Assembly: GCA_938041325.1 (NCBI GenBank)
Contig: CALIAG010000029.1
Location: forward strand, 1 to 35,449
Source of the DNA: an uncultured Saprospiraceae bacterium
GTDB taxonomy: Bacteria > Bacteroidota > Bacteroidia > Chitinophagales > Saprospiraceae
DNA length: 35,449 bases
Direction of reading: 5' to 3'
Shown here: positions 1 to 8,667 of the stretch, in pieces
How the letters are laid out: each line of letters starts with the position of its first letter
Numbering within the stretch: the stretch's first letter is position 1
Notes under the pieces: generated by a model
The model's input: the letters and a program-made list of their open reading frames with translations, nothing else
Databases searched by the model: none
What the model was told of the DNA's origin: nothing
Translations under genes and position numbers: made by a program

Positions 1-1380
1 GAAGCAAAGACCATTCGCCGCACAAGTACTCGACACCTTCTGAGAACAGATGCCGCAATGCGTTTTGAAAAAGGGTCTGATCCGAATCTGACCGTTTATG
101 CATTGAAGAGAGCAGCATTATTGATAAAGGAATTGGCTGGAGGAACGATTGCTTCTGAAGTTGTGGATATTTATCCTAGCAAGATTGAGAAAAAAGAAAT
201 TGACGTTAGTTATAAAAGTATAAACCGTCTGATCGGAGTTGACATTCCTTCAACAGAAGTGAAAGCAATTTTAGCAGCACTGGAAATAGATATTGTAAAA
301 GAGTCAGATGCTGAATTGACCGTTGCGATTCCTACCAATAAAGCAGACGTACTCAGAGATGTTGATGTCATTGAAGAGATTCTTCGGATCTACGGTTTTA
401 ATAAAGTGCCGATGCTCAGTCAAGTAAAAAGCACGATCAGCCTTTGGGAGTCTCCGGACAAACGCAAAGTTCAAAATACGATCTCAGAATTATTGACCTC
501 TTGTGGCTACAATGAAATAATGGGCGTCTCTTTGACACAGTCTAAATATTTCAAAGAAATACTTCCAGTTGAAGATGCGCAACTTGTCTACGTAAACAAC
601 ACCTCCAATATTCATTTGGATGTTATGCGACCGACAATGTTGTTTTCTGGTTTAGAAACTATTTTACACAATCAAAATCGCCAAAATGCGGATTTGAAAT
701 TATATGAATACGGTCGATCTTATTTAAAAGATGGAGAAGGATTTAAGGAAACAGAACAATTAAGTATTTTCCTTACGGGAAACAAAGTTTCTGAAAGTTG
801 GTTGAACAAAGACAAAAGTCAGGTCAATTTTTATTCTTTAAAGGCTTTTGTTGGAAATGTATTGAATCGATTGGGCCTTTCTGGTTTCCAAGAAGGGGAG
901 ATATCAGATGATGTTTTCTCCTTTGGGGTAAAATACCATCGTGGACCAAAAACATTGGTGAAATTCGGAGCTGTGAAGTCGAAGGTTTTGAAAGCGATGG
1001 ACATCAAACAATCGGTATTATATGCTGAATTTGATTGGGGAGAGGTTTTAAATGCTCTAAAAAGCCACAAAATTCGATTTAAGCCGTTAACGAAATATCC
1101 TTCAGTGAGAAGAGATTTGGCTTTGGTTATTGACCAAAAAGTCAATTTTAAGGAAATTGTAGGGATAGCAAAGACAGCAGGAAAGCCCTTATTGCAAGAT
1201 TTAAACTTATTTGATGTTTATGAAAATGAGGATCAATTAGGAAAAGGTAAAAAATCCTATGCAGTAAGTTTTGTGTTCCAGGATGCGGCAAAAACCCTAA
1301 AAGACAAGGATATTGATAAAATAATGACAAAAATGATCGCTTCCTATGAAGGGAAACTAGGCGCAGTCATTAGAAGATAA
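1..1380 (+). CDS. pheT: Phenylalanine--tRNA ligase beta subunit, 3' part (5' end outside window)
   Basis: This is the C-terminal 459 residues of PheT, which with PheS forms the cytoplasmic alpha2-beta2 enzyme that charges tRNA-Phe. The reading frame is open from the first base, so the ATG at 58 is internal. The residues before it (S-T-R-H-L-L-R-T-D-A-A) and the following RFEKGSDPN are the end of the B3/B4 core typical of PheT. A B5 DNA-binding-like domain follows (about residues 50-135, ending in a DVIEEILRIYGF motif). Next comes the catalytically inactive synthetase-like core, and a C-terminal anticodon-binding FDX-ACB domain (about the last 95 residues, starting PLTKYPSVRRDLALVID). The family is about 800 residues long, so roughly 340 residues lie upstream. 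Identity is very secure. Confidence 0.97.
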   Translation, partial: EAKTIRRTSTRHLLRTDAAMRFEKGSDPNLTVYALKRAALLIKELAGGTIASEVVDIYPSKIEKKEIDVSYKSINRLIGVDIPSTEVKAILAALEIDIVKESDAELTVAIPTNKADVLRDVDVIEEILRIYGFNKVPMLSQVKSTISLWESPDKRKVQNTISELLTSCGYNEIMGVSLTQSKYFKEILPVEDAQLVYVNNTSNIHLDVMRPTMLFSGLETILHNQNRQNADLKLYEYGRSYLKDGEGFKETEQLSIFLTGNKVSESWLNKDKSQVNFYSLKAFVGNVLNRLGLSGFQEGEISDDVFSFGVKYHRGPKTLVKFGAVKSKVLKAMDIKQSVLYAEFDWGEVLNALKSHKIRFKPLTKYPSVRRDLALVIDQKVNFKEIVGIAKTAGKPLLQDLNLFDVYENEDQLGKGKKSYAVSFVFQDAAKTLKDKDIDKIMTKMIASYEGKLGAVIRR

Positions 1381-1487
1381 ACAAATTGACTATCTTAGCA
1401 TTTGTACCAGTATAAAAATTGGTAGAGAAACATTATATTTATTATTTAACCTATTTTTTCACCTCTGAGCTCTATTCTGTTGACGAA

Positions 1488-1790
1488 ATGGAAGCACTTT
1501 CACAACATCTTAGTGGGATTGAATCAAAAGTAAGGCAACTTGCTTTGAAGTTAGAGCGTATACAGAAGGAAAATAGTGCGCTTAAAGCGCAAAATGAGAA
1601 ATTAGTTACTGACCTGGCAGCAAAAAATAACCAGGTGCTCGAGTTGAAAGATAAGGTTGCCAAAAGTGTGCAACCAATCGTGGTAGAGAAAAAGGAGCAA
1701 CCCTCAATTAGTAGTAAAAAACTTAAAAAGGAAATCGATCAATACATTAAAGAAGTTGATAAATGTATTGAATGGTTACAAAACAGTTGA
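1488..1790 (+). CDS. Small coiled-coil protein upstream of zapA
   Basis: A 100-residue protein of unknown function. Almost the whole chain is a predicted heptad-like coiled coil (about residues 8-65: S-x-V-x-Q-L-A-L-K-L-E-R-I-Q-K-E-N and onwards). A short linker with K/E/Q/P/S follows, then a second amphipathic helix ending C-I-E-W-L-Q-N-S. It has no signal peptide or membrane segment. The frame extends upstream to a TTG at 1419, but the extension (H-Y-I-Y-Y-L-T-Y-F) looks non-coding, so I chose the ATG at 1488. It ends 3 nt before zapA and starts 107 nt after pheT, so it is probably co-transcribed with zapA. A division-related (ZapB-like) role is inference from context and shape only. Confidence 0.8.
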   Translation: MEALSQHLSGIESKVRQLALKLERIQKENSALKAQNEKLVTDLAAKNNQVLELKDKVAKSVQPIVVEKKEQPSISSKKLKKEIDQYIKEVDKCIEWLQNS

Positions 1791-1793
1791 TGA

Positions 1794-2093
1794 ATGGAAG
1801 GGAATGACATGATAAACATTACCGTTTTGATTGGTGGTAGACCTTATCCTTTGAAAATAAAGTCTGCGGATGAACCTGCTATTCGTGAAATTGTAAAAGA
1901 AGTGAACGAAAAAGTAAACCGATTTCAACAGAACTATGCAAAAAAGGACAAACAAGATTGTCTGGCTATGGCCTTGTTAACCTACGCGGTTGATTTGCAT
2001 AAAAACGCTCAAGAAACCGGACCTGCAGACAATGATGATGTCTCAGAAAAAGTACTTCAACTTGATAACCTCCTAGATGATCTTTTAAAATAA
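1794..2093 (+). CDS. zapA: Cell division protein ZapA
   Basis: A 99-residue ZapA-family protein. ZapA binds and bundles FtsZ filaments at the division ring in the cytoplasm. The sequence shows the family N-terminal beta-strand region (I-N-I-T-V-L-I-G-G-R-P-Y-P-L-K-I). This is followed by the helix with D-E-P-A-I-R-E-I-V-K-E-V-N-E-K-V and the motif N-Y-A-K-K-D-K-Q-D-C-L-A-M-A-L-L, the usual (K/R)DKQDxLAM pattern of Bacteroidota ZapA. The end is acidic. The alternative start at 1809 (MINITV) is preceded by GGAAGGG and is equally plausible; it would remove five residues. The gene lies between the coiled-coil gene and rny, the usual Bacteroidota neighbourhood. Confidence 0.92.
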   Translation: MEGNDMINITVLIGGRPYPLKIKSADEPAIREIVKEVNEKVNRFQQNYAKKDKQDCLAMALLTYAVDLHKNAQETGPADNDDVSEKVLQLDNLLDDLLK

Positions 2094-2238
2094 AAGTTTT
2101 ACCACTCAGGGTATTCCTCTCTTATCTAATTTTTTCTTCTCAATTTTTGCTTTCGAAAATTCTTAAAATGATCGGATTGTAAAGAAGTGATTCTTCTAAT
2201 TCAAGCCATTCATATTTATTCATATAAAATCCAAAAAA

Positions 2239-3921
2239 ATGGAAATAGGTGTAGGGGTTTTAGTGGGGTTATTGGTAGGAGCTATCATCGGATTTGTACT
2301 TGTACAAATGATGATCAAACGTGCCAACGCTGCTAAAACAGAAGAAATTAACCGAAAGGCAGACCTTGCCTTACAAGAAGCACGACTTTCAGCCACCAGA
2401 ATTACAGACGAAGCAGAAAATAAAGCAAACAAAATTGTTTCTCAGGCTGAAGCCAAAAACGAAAGCATTAAGCAAAAGAAAATTCGTGAAGCAAAAGAAC
2501 GTTTCAACAAATTAAAATCTGAATTCGGAGAAGAGAAAGCTCAGCACAAAGTTGAGTTGAAAGAAAGAGAGATCGGAGTTGTTAAACTCGAAAACGACTT
2601 AAAGCAAAAGCAATCTGGATTTCAATCAAAAGTTGATAAACTTAAAGCTCAACAAGCTGACATTGAATCTCATGAAGCTGAAATCAAAGTAATTCGTGAA
2701 AATCTGGACAAGCAACTTAAAATTGTTGCTAAAAAGAAAGAAGATCTAGATGCTGCAAATGAAAAACAAATCAAAGCTTTAGAATCTATCGCTAGATTAA
2801 GCGAAGCTGAAGCCAAAGAGCAATTATTAGAAGCCGTAAAAGCAAAAGCAGAAACGGATGCCATGGCATTGGTTAAGCAAGCGACTCAAGCTGCGAAGCT
2901 TACCGCCAACAAAGAAGCAAAGAAAATTGTCATTCAAAGCATCCAAAGAATGTGCGCAGAATATACCATTGAAAATACGGTATCTGTCTTTCCTTTGGAT
3001 TCTGATGATTTAAAAGGACAAATTATTGGTAGAGAAGGTCGAAACATCCGTGCTATCGAAGCTGCCACAGGCGCAGAAATTGTAGTAGATGATACACCAG
3101 AAGCTATCGTTATATCTAGTTTCGATCCGATCCGAAGAGAAGTTTGTCGCTTATCTTTAAAGCGTTTGGTAGCGGATGGTAGAATCCACCCAGCTAGGAT
3201 TGAAGAAGTGGTTACAAAAACACGCAAAGAATTAGACGAGCAGATTGTAGAAATCGGAGAGCGTACAGTAATTGAATTAGACATTCATGGATTGGATGCT
3301 TATTTGGTGAAAATGGTCGGACGGATGCGTTTCCGTTCTTCTTATGGACAAAACTTACTCAAGCACTCAATAGAAACCGCGAATCTTTGTGCGATCATGG
3401 CTGCAGAAATGGGATTCTCTCCTAAGCAAGCTAAGTTGGCCAAAAGAGCAGGTCTCTTACATGATGTTGGAAAAGTTGCAGAAGAAGATTCAGAATTGTC
3501 TCACGCAATCCTGGGAATGGAGATGTGTAAAAAAGGCAAAGAGAGTGCAGTGGTTTGCAACGCAGTAGGAGCCCACCACGATGAAATCGAAATGAATAAT
3601 ATGATTTCACCGATAGTTCAAGCTTGTGATGCGATATCAGGAGCAAGACCGGGAGCAAGACGGGAGATTTTAGAATCTTACCTCAAGCGTATCGGAGAGT
3701 TAGAAGAATTGGCAATGGCACACGACGGTGTTCAAAAAGCTTACGCGATGCAAGCAGGACGTGAACTGAGAGTAATTGTCGAGTCAGAAAAGGTTACTGA
3801 TGAATATGCAGATGATTTGTCATTCATGATTTCTCAGAAAATCCAGGATGAGATGCAATATCCAGGGCAAATCAAGGTAACTGTGATCCGTGAAAAACGA
3901 GCAACGACCTTTGCACGATAA
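2239..3921 (+). CDS. rny: Ribonuclease Y
   Basis: RNase Y, a membrane-anchored endoribonuclease that starts mRNA decay. The 560 residues show the full family architecture. There is an N-terminal transmembrane helix (residues 3-24, [15 protein letters not shown]) and a long coiled coil rich in K/E/A (about 28-230). A KH RNA-binding domain follows with [13 protein letters not shown] at about 262-274. The HD metal-dependent phosphohydrolase domain has His376 in L-L-K-H-S-I-E and the His408-Asp409 pair in A-G-L-L-H-D-V-G-K. The conserved C-terminal domain ends [16 protein letters not shown]. Length is normal for the family (about 510-560). It stands 145 nt after zapA and is followed by a strong terminator, so it ends this transcription unit. 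A RicT homologue, functionally linked to RNase Y in Bacillus, lies 17 kb away at 21057. Confidence 0.98.
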   Translation: MEIGVGVLVGLLVGAIIGFVLVQMMIKRANAAKTEEINRKADLALQEARLSATRITDEAENKANKIVSQAEAKNESIKQKKIREAKERFNKLKSEFGEEKAQHKVELKEREIGVVKLENDLKQKQSGFQSKVDKLKAQQADIESHEAEIKVIRENLDKQLKIVAKKKEDLDAANEKQIKALESIARLSEAEAKEQLLEAVKAKAETDAMALVKQATQAAKLTANKEAKKIVIQSIQRMCAEYTIENTVSVFPLDSDDLKGQIIGREGRNIRAIEAATGAEIVVDDTPEAIVISSFDPIRREVCRLSLKRLVADGRIHPARIEEVVTKTRKELDEQIVEIGERTVIELDIHGLDAYLVKMVGRMRFRSSYGQNLLKHSIETANLCAIMAAEMGFSPKQAKLAKRAGLLHDVGKVAEEDSELSHAILGMEMCKKGKESAVVCNAVGAHHDEIEMNNMISPIVQACDAISGARPGARREILESYLKRIGELEELAMAHDGVQKAYAMQAGRELRVIVESEKVTDEYADDLSFMISQKIQDEMQYPGQIKVTVIREKRATTFAR

Positions 3922-3941
3922 ATAACACAACACAAAAAGAT

Positions 3942-3980
3942 AAAAAGCCATGCTCTTCAATTGAAAAGCGTGGCTTTTTT
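3942..3980 (+). terminator. Intrinsic terminator after rny
   Basis: An inverted repeat AAAAGCCATGCT / AGCGTGGCTTTT (one wobble pair) encloses an 11-nt loop and runs into six Ts. It lies 20 nt after the rny stop codon. Confidence 0.9.
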
Positions 3981-4208
3981 ATTTGAACAACTCCTTTGTA
4001 TTAATCTGATTTTAATATTTGGCCAAGTGAATGCTTCTCCTTTTCAAAATTGCTAAGGTGCGGTACTCTCAGAATTAATTTTGGTAAAATAGGTTTTTTG
4101 TAGTAAAATATTTAGTTAAAAATTGAAGCTATTTTCAACCTCAATCCCAAGCTTCGATTCTGATTCTAATCAATTCATTATCAATTATCAAAACCTTGTA
4201 AAAAAATG

Positions 4209-4232
4209 AAAAAACGGCTTTTATCTAAGCCG
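4209..4232 (-). terminator. Terminator-like hairpin pointing away from the atp operon
   Basis: CGGCTT (4215-4220) and AAGCCG (4227-4232) form a 6-bp stem with a 6-nt loop. Read on the minus strand the stem is followed by six Ts and then more Ts (complement of the A tracts at 4200-4214), the form of an intrinsic terminator. There is no minus-strand gene nearby for it to end. It could instead be an operator-like dyad, because it occupies the -33 region of the promoter at 4242. Confidence 0.45.
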
Positions 4233-4241
4233 ATTTAAATG

Positions 4242-4249
4242 TATCTTTG
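4242..4249 (+). promoter_or_regulatory. -7 box of the ATP synthase operon promoter
   Basis: TATCTTTG is an exact match to the Bacteroidota primary-sigma -7 consensus TAnnTTTG. Transcription would start near 4256, about 30 nt before the atpB ATG at 4286. No TTG is seen at the -33 position, where the dyad at 4215-4232 sits instead. Confidence 0.75.
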
Positions 4250-4285
4250 CAGTCGATTTGAGGAACCCCGATTTTGAAGCTTAGA

Positions 4286-5503
4286 ATGAACTGGAAAATT
4301 GCTCCAAATATGAAATGGACTTCGTTATTACTTATTATCAGTCTACTCTTCTCTTTTAATACTGTTCAAGCAGAAGGAGATGGAGAATTCGATGCTGCGG
4401 CCACCGCCTTTCACCACATCGACGATGCCAATGTCTTTTCAATAGGACCTTGGAGCATACCGCTTCCATGTATTTTGAAATCAGACGATGGTTGGAATGT
4501 ATTTTCTTCCGGAAAATTTCACATTCACGGACATGGTAACGGAACCATGGCAATTGATGGCTATGTACTGAACGGAGGTCAAGTCATGAAAATAAAGGAT
4601 TCTTCTTTCCCAAAAGGAGAAGTTCAATTGCTAGCTGAAACAGCAAGCCACGATGATGTTCATCATTTTTACCACCACAAAAAAGTGGATGGCAAAACAA
4701 AATATTCTATAGATTTTCAAGGAAAGCATTACGACCTCGATGTGAAATCAACATTGGATGGTGGATTCTTGGGTGGAGGTATTACCTCGTTCCATGACTT
4801 CTCTATTACAAAAAATGTTATTTCCATGATCTTGATGAGTTTGCTGTTGTTCTTCTTATTCCGATCAATAGCGAAATCATATGCAAGAAGAGAAGGACAA
4901 GCGCCTTCTGGAATTCAATCTTTAATAGAACCTATATTTTTATTTATACAAGAAGATGTAAGCAAACCATTCCTTGGGCATAAATGGCAAAAATTTCAGC
5001 CGTTTTTGATGTGCTTATTCTTTTTCATATTAGCATTGAACCTATTCGGACAAATTCCATTCTTTGGAGGAGCCAATGTCACAGGAAGTTTATCTGTAAC
5101 GATGGTCTTGGCCTTGTTTGCATTTTTTGTAACCAACCTGAATGGAAACGGGCATTACTGGGAGCACGTATTTTGGATGCCTGGTATTCCGGCTTGGGTA
5201 AAATTAATTCTAACTCCAGTGGAGATTATGGGTGTGTTGATGAAGCCGTTGATTTTGATGTTGCGTTTATTTGCCAACATTACTGCGGGACACATTGTAA
5301 TCACTATATTCGTGAGTTTGATTTTTATATTTGGTAAATCTGGAGATCTTCCTGGCGCAGCTTATGGAGCATCCATTGGATCGATCATACTTGGATTATT
5401 TATGATGGCGATTGAATTGTTGGTGGCATTTATCCAAGCATTTGTATTTACAATTTTGACTGCTTCTTATATTGGAGCAGCGACTGAAGAGTCACATCAT
5501 TAA
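4286..5503 (+). CDS. atpB: ATP synthase F0 subunit a, with long His-rich periplasmic N-terminus
   Basis: Subunit a forms the stationary proton channel of F-type ATP synthase. From the ATG at 4286 the protein has 405 residues, far longer than the about 270 of E. coli. The extra part is N-terminal: a hydrophobic signal-like segment (about 9-27, ending T-V-Q-A) and then about 150 soluble residues with many histidines (FHHID, FHIHGHG, HHFYHHKK). Five to six membrane helices follow. The essential arginine is Arg327 in M-L-R-L-F-A-N-I-T-A-G-H, with the usual a-subunit motif around it. The frame extends upstream to a TTG at 4274, and a third possible start is 4310 (MKWTSLLLI). I prefer 4286 because it fits the promoter at 4242. 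It is the first gene of the atpBEFHAG operon. Confidence 0.95.
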   Translation: MNWKIAPNMKWTSLLLIISLLFSFNTVQAEGDGEFDAAATAFHHIDDANVFSIGPWSIPLPCILKSDDGWNVFSSGKFHIHGHGNGTMAIDGYVLNGGQVMKIKDSSFPKGEVQLLAETASHDDVHHFYHHKKVDGKTKYSIDFQGKHYDLDVKSTLDGGFLGGGITSFHDFSITKNVISMILMSLLLFFLFRSIAKSYARREGQAPSGIQSLIEPIFLFIQEDVSKPFLGHKWQKFQPFLMCLFFFILALNLFGQIPFFGGANVTGSLSVTMVLALFAFFVTNLNGNGHYWEHVFWMPGIPAWVKLILTPVEIMGVLMKPLILMLRLFANITAGHIVITIFVSLIFIFGKSGDLPGAAYGASIGSIILGLFMMAIELLVAFIQAFVFTILTASYIGAATEESHH

Positions 5504-5515
5504 TTTATTTAATAA

Positions 5516-5731
<216 letters not shown>

Positions 5732-5754
5732 GCTAATCACAAACCAAAAGAAAC

Positions 5755-5793
5755 GGGTTGGACCGGGCGACGGTTGGTCGTGGTGTTCAACCC
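5755..5793 (+). other. Stable stem-loop between atpE and atpF
   Basis: GGGTTGGAC (5755-5763) pairs with GTTCAACCC (5785-5793), nine pairs including one G-U. An internal loop CGGG/TGGT follows, and then an inner stem CGAC (5768-5771) / GTCG (5777-5780) with loop GGTTG. The right arm is followed by AACTTTTAAAATT, too weak for a full terminator. The region is clearly GC-richer than its surroundings. It may act as a partial terminator or as a 3' stabiliser of the atpBE message (inference). Confidence 0.7.
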
Positions 5794-5824
5794 AACTTTT
5801 AAAATTATCAACTTTAATATAGTT

Positions 5825-6343
5825 ATGGACTTTATTTTCCTTGCAGACTTCAACGTAATCAAACCCAACATCGGGTTGATTTTTTGGACAACCGTAATAT
5901 TCGGTATTTTTTGGTTTATGATGTCAAAATATGCTTTCAAGCCGATCGCAAAAGCATTATCTGACAGAGAAGCTTTTATCAAAGACTCTTTGGAAGAAGC
6001 TAATAACGCGAGAGAAGAGATGGCAAAATTGAAATCTCAGAATGAAGAAATTTTAGCTCAAGCAAGAGTTGAACAAGCTAAAATATTGAAAGAGGCGAAA
6101 GAAGCGAAAGACACTATCATCAAAGACGCTAAGGTAAAAGCAAAAGAAGAAGCCAATAAGATCGTCACTTCTGCTCGTCAAGAAATTGACAACCAGAAAA
6201 TGGCAGCAATGCTTGAGGTCAAAAACAAAGCAGGTTTAATGGCTTTGGAAATTGCTGAAAAAGTGATCCGAAAAGAATTGGTAGGCAATAGCGAACAAGA
6301 AAGTTTTGCCAACAGTCTTGTGAATGAAATCAAATTGAACTAG
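5825..6343 (+). CDS. atpF: ATP synthase F0 subunit b
   Basis: Subunit b is the peripheral stalk that holds F1 against subunit a. The 172 residues have one N-terminal membrane helix (about 11-31, N-I-G-L-I-F-W-T-T-V-I-F-G-I-F-W-F). The motif Y-A-F-K-P-I-A-K-A-L-S-D-R follows, then a long alanine/lysine/glutamate-rich coiled coil (about 45-150). The start is the ATG at 5825. The frame continues upstream to a TTG at 5774, but that falls inside the stable stem-loop and adds no conserved sequence. It lies 31 nt before atpH. Length is typical. Confidence 0.96.
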   Translation: MDFIFLADFNVIKPNIGLIFWTTVIFGIFWFMMSKYAFKPIAKALSDREAFIKDSLEEANNAREEMAKLKSQNEEILAQARVEQAKILKEAKEAKDTIIKDAKVKAKEEANKIVTSARQEIDNQKMAAMLEVKNKAGLMALEIAEKVIRKELVGNSEQESFANSLVNEIKLN

Positions 6344-6374
6344 TACTAATTAATAGCTTGAATAAAAATTAATT

Positions 6375-6935
6375 ATGTCAGTACAAAGAATAGCTTCCAG
6401 ATATGCCAAATCTCTTTTGGACTTAGCCATTGAGCAAAACAAACTCGAGCGGATCAAAGAGGATATAGAGCATTTTCAAGCAGCTAAAGAAAATAGAGAT
6501 TTATTTCTATTACTGAAAAGCCCAATTATAAAACCGGGTAAAAAGCAAGAAATATTTACTGCATTATTTGCAGATAAATACGACGAAATGACACTCGGCT
6601 TTTTGAAAATTATTTTGACAAAAGGAAGAGAATATCATTTACCAGAAATTGCGGATGAATTCATGAAGCAATATCGAGCAGATCAAGATATCTCTACGAT
6701 AAAAGTGACTACGGCTTCACCGTTGAGCGAGTCTGCTTTAAAAAGCATCAAGGATAAATTGTTGACAGCAAGTGCAACAAGAGGTTTTGTAGAGATAGAA
6801 AATGCAGTTGATCCTGATTTGATTGGTGGTTTTGTAATCGAGTTTGGAGACAATTTATATGATGCTTCAGTAGCACATAGTCTTGAAAAATTGAAAAAAG
6901 AATTTAGTAAGAATCTTTACGTAAAAGATTTTTAG
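6375..6935 (+). CDS. atpH: ATP synthase F1 subunit delta
   Basis: Delta (OSCP) joins the b-subunit stalk to the top of the alpha3-beta3 head. The 186 residues fit the family. The start R-I-A-S-R-Y-A-K-S-L-L-D-L-A is the conserved helix that binds alpha. The C-terminal region D-P-D-L-I-G-G-F-V-I-E-F-G-D is the OSCP signature. The gap to atpA (85 nt) contains two small hairpins: CGATAG-TTT-CTATCG right after the stop codon, and CTCC/GGAG near 6980-6992. Neither has a T-run, so read-through is expected. Confidence 0.95.
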   Translation: MSVQRIASRYAKSLLDLAIEQNKLERIKEDIEHFQAAKENRDLFLLLKSPIIKPGKKQEIFTALFADKYDEMTLGFLKIILTKGREYHLPEIADEFMKQYRADQDISTIKVTTASPLSESALKSIKDKLLTASATRGFVEIENAVDPDLIGGFVIEFGDNLYDASVAHSLEKLKKEFSKNLYVKDF

Positions 6936-7020
6936 AGCGATAGTTTCTATCGTTGTTTACACAATATTAAAATATTCGACTCCTCCGGGAGCATCAATAA
7001 CCTTTTAAATATTAAGCATT

Positions 7021-8604
7021 ATGGTTGATGTAAAACCTGACGAAATTTCAGCGATCTTAAAACAACAACTTTCCGGTTTTAAAACTGCTGCAGAATTAGA
7101 AGAAGTAGGAACTGTACTCGAAGTAGGGGATGGTATCGCTCGTGTTTACGGACTTTCAAGTGCGCAAGCAGGTGAGTTGGTTGAATTCGAAACTGGAGTT
7201 CAAGCGATCGTTCTGAATCTTGAAGAAGATAATGTAGGAGTTGTATTGATGGGAGATGGAGATGGAATTAAAGAAGGTTCTACCGTTCGTAGATCTGGAA
7301 AAATTGCTTCTATTGATGTAGGAGAAGGAATGGTAGGTAGAGTGGTAAATCCACTTGGAGAACCAATTGATGGAAAAGGACCAATCACTGGAAAAAGATA
7401 CAACATGCCTTTGGAGCGTAAAGCACCAGGTGTAATTTATAGACAACCGGTAAGTGAGCCTTTACAAACAGGGATCAAGGCAATCGATGCGATGATTCCA
7501 ATTGGTAGAGGACAACGGGAGTTGATTATTGGTGACCGTCAGACTGGTAAAACAGCGATTGCAATTGACACCATCATCAATCAAAAAGAATTTTTCGACA
7601 GAGGAGAAACAGTGTACTGTATTTATGTTGCTTCTGGACAGAAAGCATCTACAGTAGCCAACGTTGCTCAGACTTTAGAAGAAAATGGTGCAATGGCTTA
7701 TACGACCATCGTATCTTCTTCAGCATCTGATCCAGCACCTCTTCAATTTTACGCACCGTTTGCAGGAGCAGCGATTGGAGAGTTTTTCAGAGATACAGGA
7801 AGACCAGCCTTGATTATTTTTGATGATTTATCAAAGCAAGCTGTTGCTTACCGTGAGGTATCTTTGTTATTGCGTCGTCCTCCAGGACGGGAAGCATATC
7901 CAGGTGATGTTTTCTACTTACACTCTCGTTTATTAGAGCGTGCAGCGAAAGTCATTAATAATGACGGCATTGCTCAAGAAATGAATGATTTGCCTGATTC
8001 ATTAAAAGAAGCAGGTATCGTAAAAGGTGGAGGATCATTGACCGCACTTCCAATCATTGAAACGCAAGCAGGTGACGTTTCTGCGTATATCCCTACCAAC
8101 GTAATTTCCATTACTGATGGTCAGATATTTTTAGAGTCCAACTTATTTAACGCCGGTGTTAGACCAGCAATTAATGTGGGTATCTCTGTATCAAGAGTGG
8201 GTGGATCTGCACAGATCAAATCAATGAAGAAAGTATCTGGTACATTGAAATTGGATCAAGCACAATATAGAGAGTTAGAAGCTTTCGCAAAATTTGGATC
8301 TGATTTGGATGCAGCTACGCAATCTATCCTTGACAAAGGAAAGCGTAATGTGGAAATTTTGAAACAGCCTCAATATTCTCCAATGTCAGTTGAGAAGCAA
8401 GTTGCTATCATCTACCTGGGGTCAAAAGGTTTGTTGAAAGATGTGCCAGTTAATAAAGTAAAAGAATTTGAGGAGTTGTTTTTGACAACATTGGAACAAA
8501 GACATCCTGATGTATTAGCAACATTTAAGTCAGGTAAATTGACAGATGAAGCGACTGATGCAGTGAAAAGCTTAGCAGCAGATTTGTCAAAGTCTTATAA
8601 ATAA
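7021..8604 (+). CDS. atpA: ATP synthase F1 subunit alpha
   Basis: Alpha is the non-catalytic nucleotide-binding subunit of the F1 head. All 527 residues align by eye with the family. An N-terminal beta-barrel (about 25-95) is followed by the nucleotide-binding domain with Walker A G-D-R-Q-T-G-K-T (171-178) and Walker B L-I-I-F-D-D-L. The conserved [10 protein letters not shown] segment (near residue 380) carries the arginine that reaches into the beta active site. A C-terminal helical domain completes the chain. The length is usual for Bacteroidota. The catalytic beta and the epsilon subunit (atpD, atpC) are not in this operon or window, so they must lie elsewhere, as is common in this phylum. 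Confidence 0.98.
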   Translation: MVDVKPDEISAILKQQLSGFKTAAELEEVGTVLEVGDGIARVYGLSSAQAGELVEFETGVQAIVLNLEEDNVGVVLMGDGDGIKEGSTVRRSGKIASIDVGEGMVGRVVNPLGEPIDGKGPITGKRYNMPLERKAPGVIYRQPVSEPLQTGIKAIDAMIPIGRGQRELIIGDRQTGKTAIAIDTIINQKEFFDRGETVYCIYVASGQKASTVANVAQTLEENGAMAYTTIVSSSASDPAPLQFYAPFAGAAIGEFFRDTGRPALIIFDDLSKQAVAYREVSLLLRRPPGREAYPGDVFYLHSRLLERAAKVINNDGIAQEMNDLPDSLKEAGIVKGGGSLTALPIIETQAGDVSAYIPTNVISITDGQIFLESNLFNAGVRPAINVGISVSRVGGSAQIKSMKKVSGTLKLDQAQYRELEAFAKFGSDLDAATQSILDKGKRNVEILKQPQYSPMSVEKQVAIIYLGSKGLLKDVPVNKVKEFEELFLTTLEQRHPDVLATFKSGKLTDEATDAVKSLAADLSKSYK

Positions 8605-8667
8605 CTAAAGATAAAAGAGTAGCGGAATTTTGGATTCCTTATTCCTTTTCTTAAAATTCATTTTCGA

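Larger units (their letters stand above)
3981..4285. other. Intergenic region rny-atpB (about 300 nt)
   Basis: No open frame of interest is visible on either strand. The first 200 nt are AT-rich and unstructured to the eye. The last 85 nt hold an A-rich tract, a 6-bp dyad (4215-4232) and the -7 box of the ATP synthase operon (4242-4249). In many Bacteroidota an atpI/atpZ-like gene and other small genes precede atpB; none is present here. Confidence 0.7.

Noticed and set aside
1385-1404. Promoter after pheT (TTGAC, TATCTTAG, TTTG).
   Set aside because: The TTG is too close to the TATCTTAG box, which itself has a mismatch; there is not enough to call a promoter.
2094-2238. Possible 6S RNA between zapA and rny, by analogy with the zapA-ssrS order in other bacteria.
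   Set aside because: The gap is only 145 nt and shows just one short hairpin (AGAAG/CTTCT). The long bulged helix of 6S RNA is not visible.
5774-5824. Upstream extension of atpF to a TTG start.
   Set aside because: It would place the start inside the stable hairpin and add residues not seen in subunit b; the ATG at 5825 gives the standard N-terminus.
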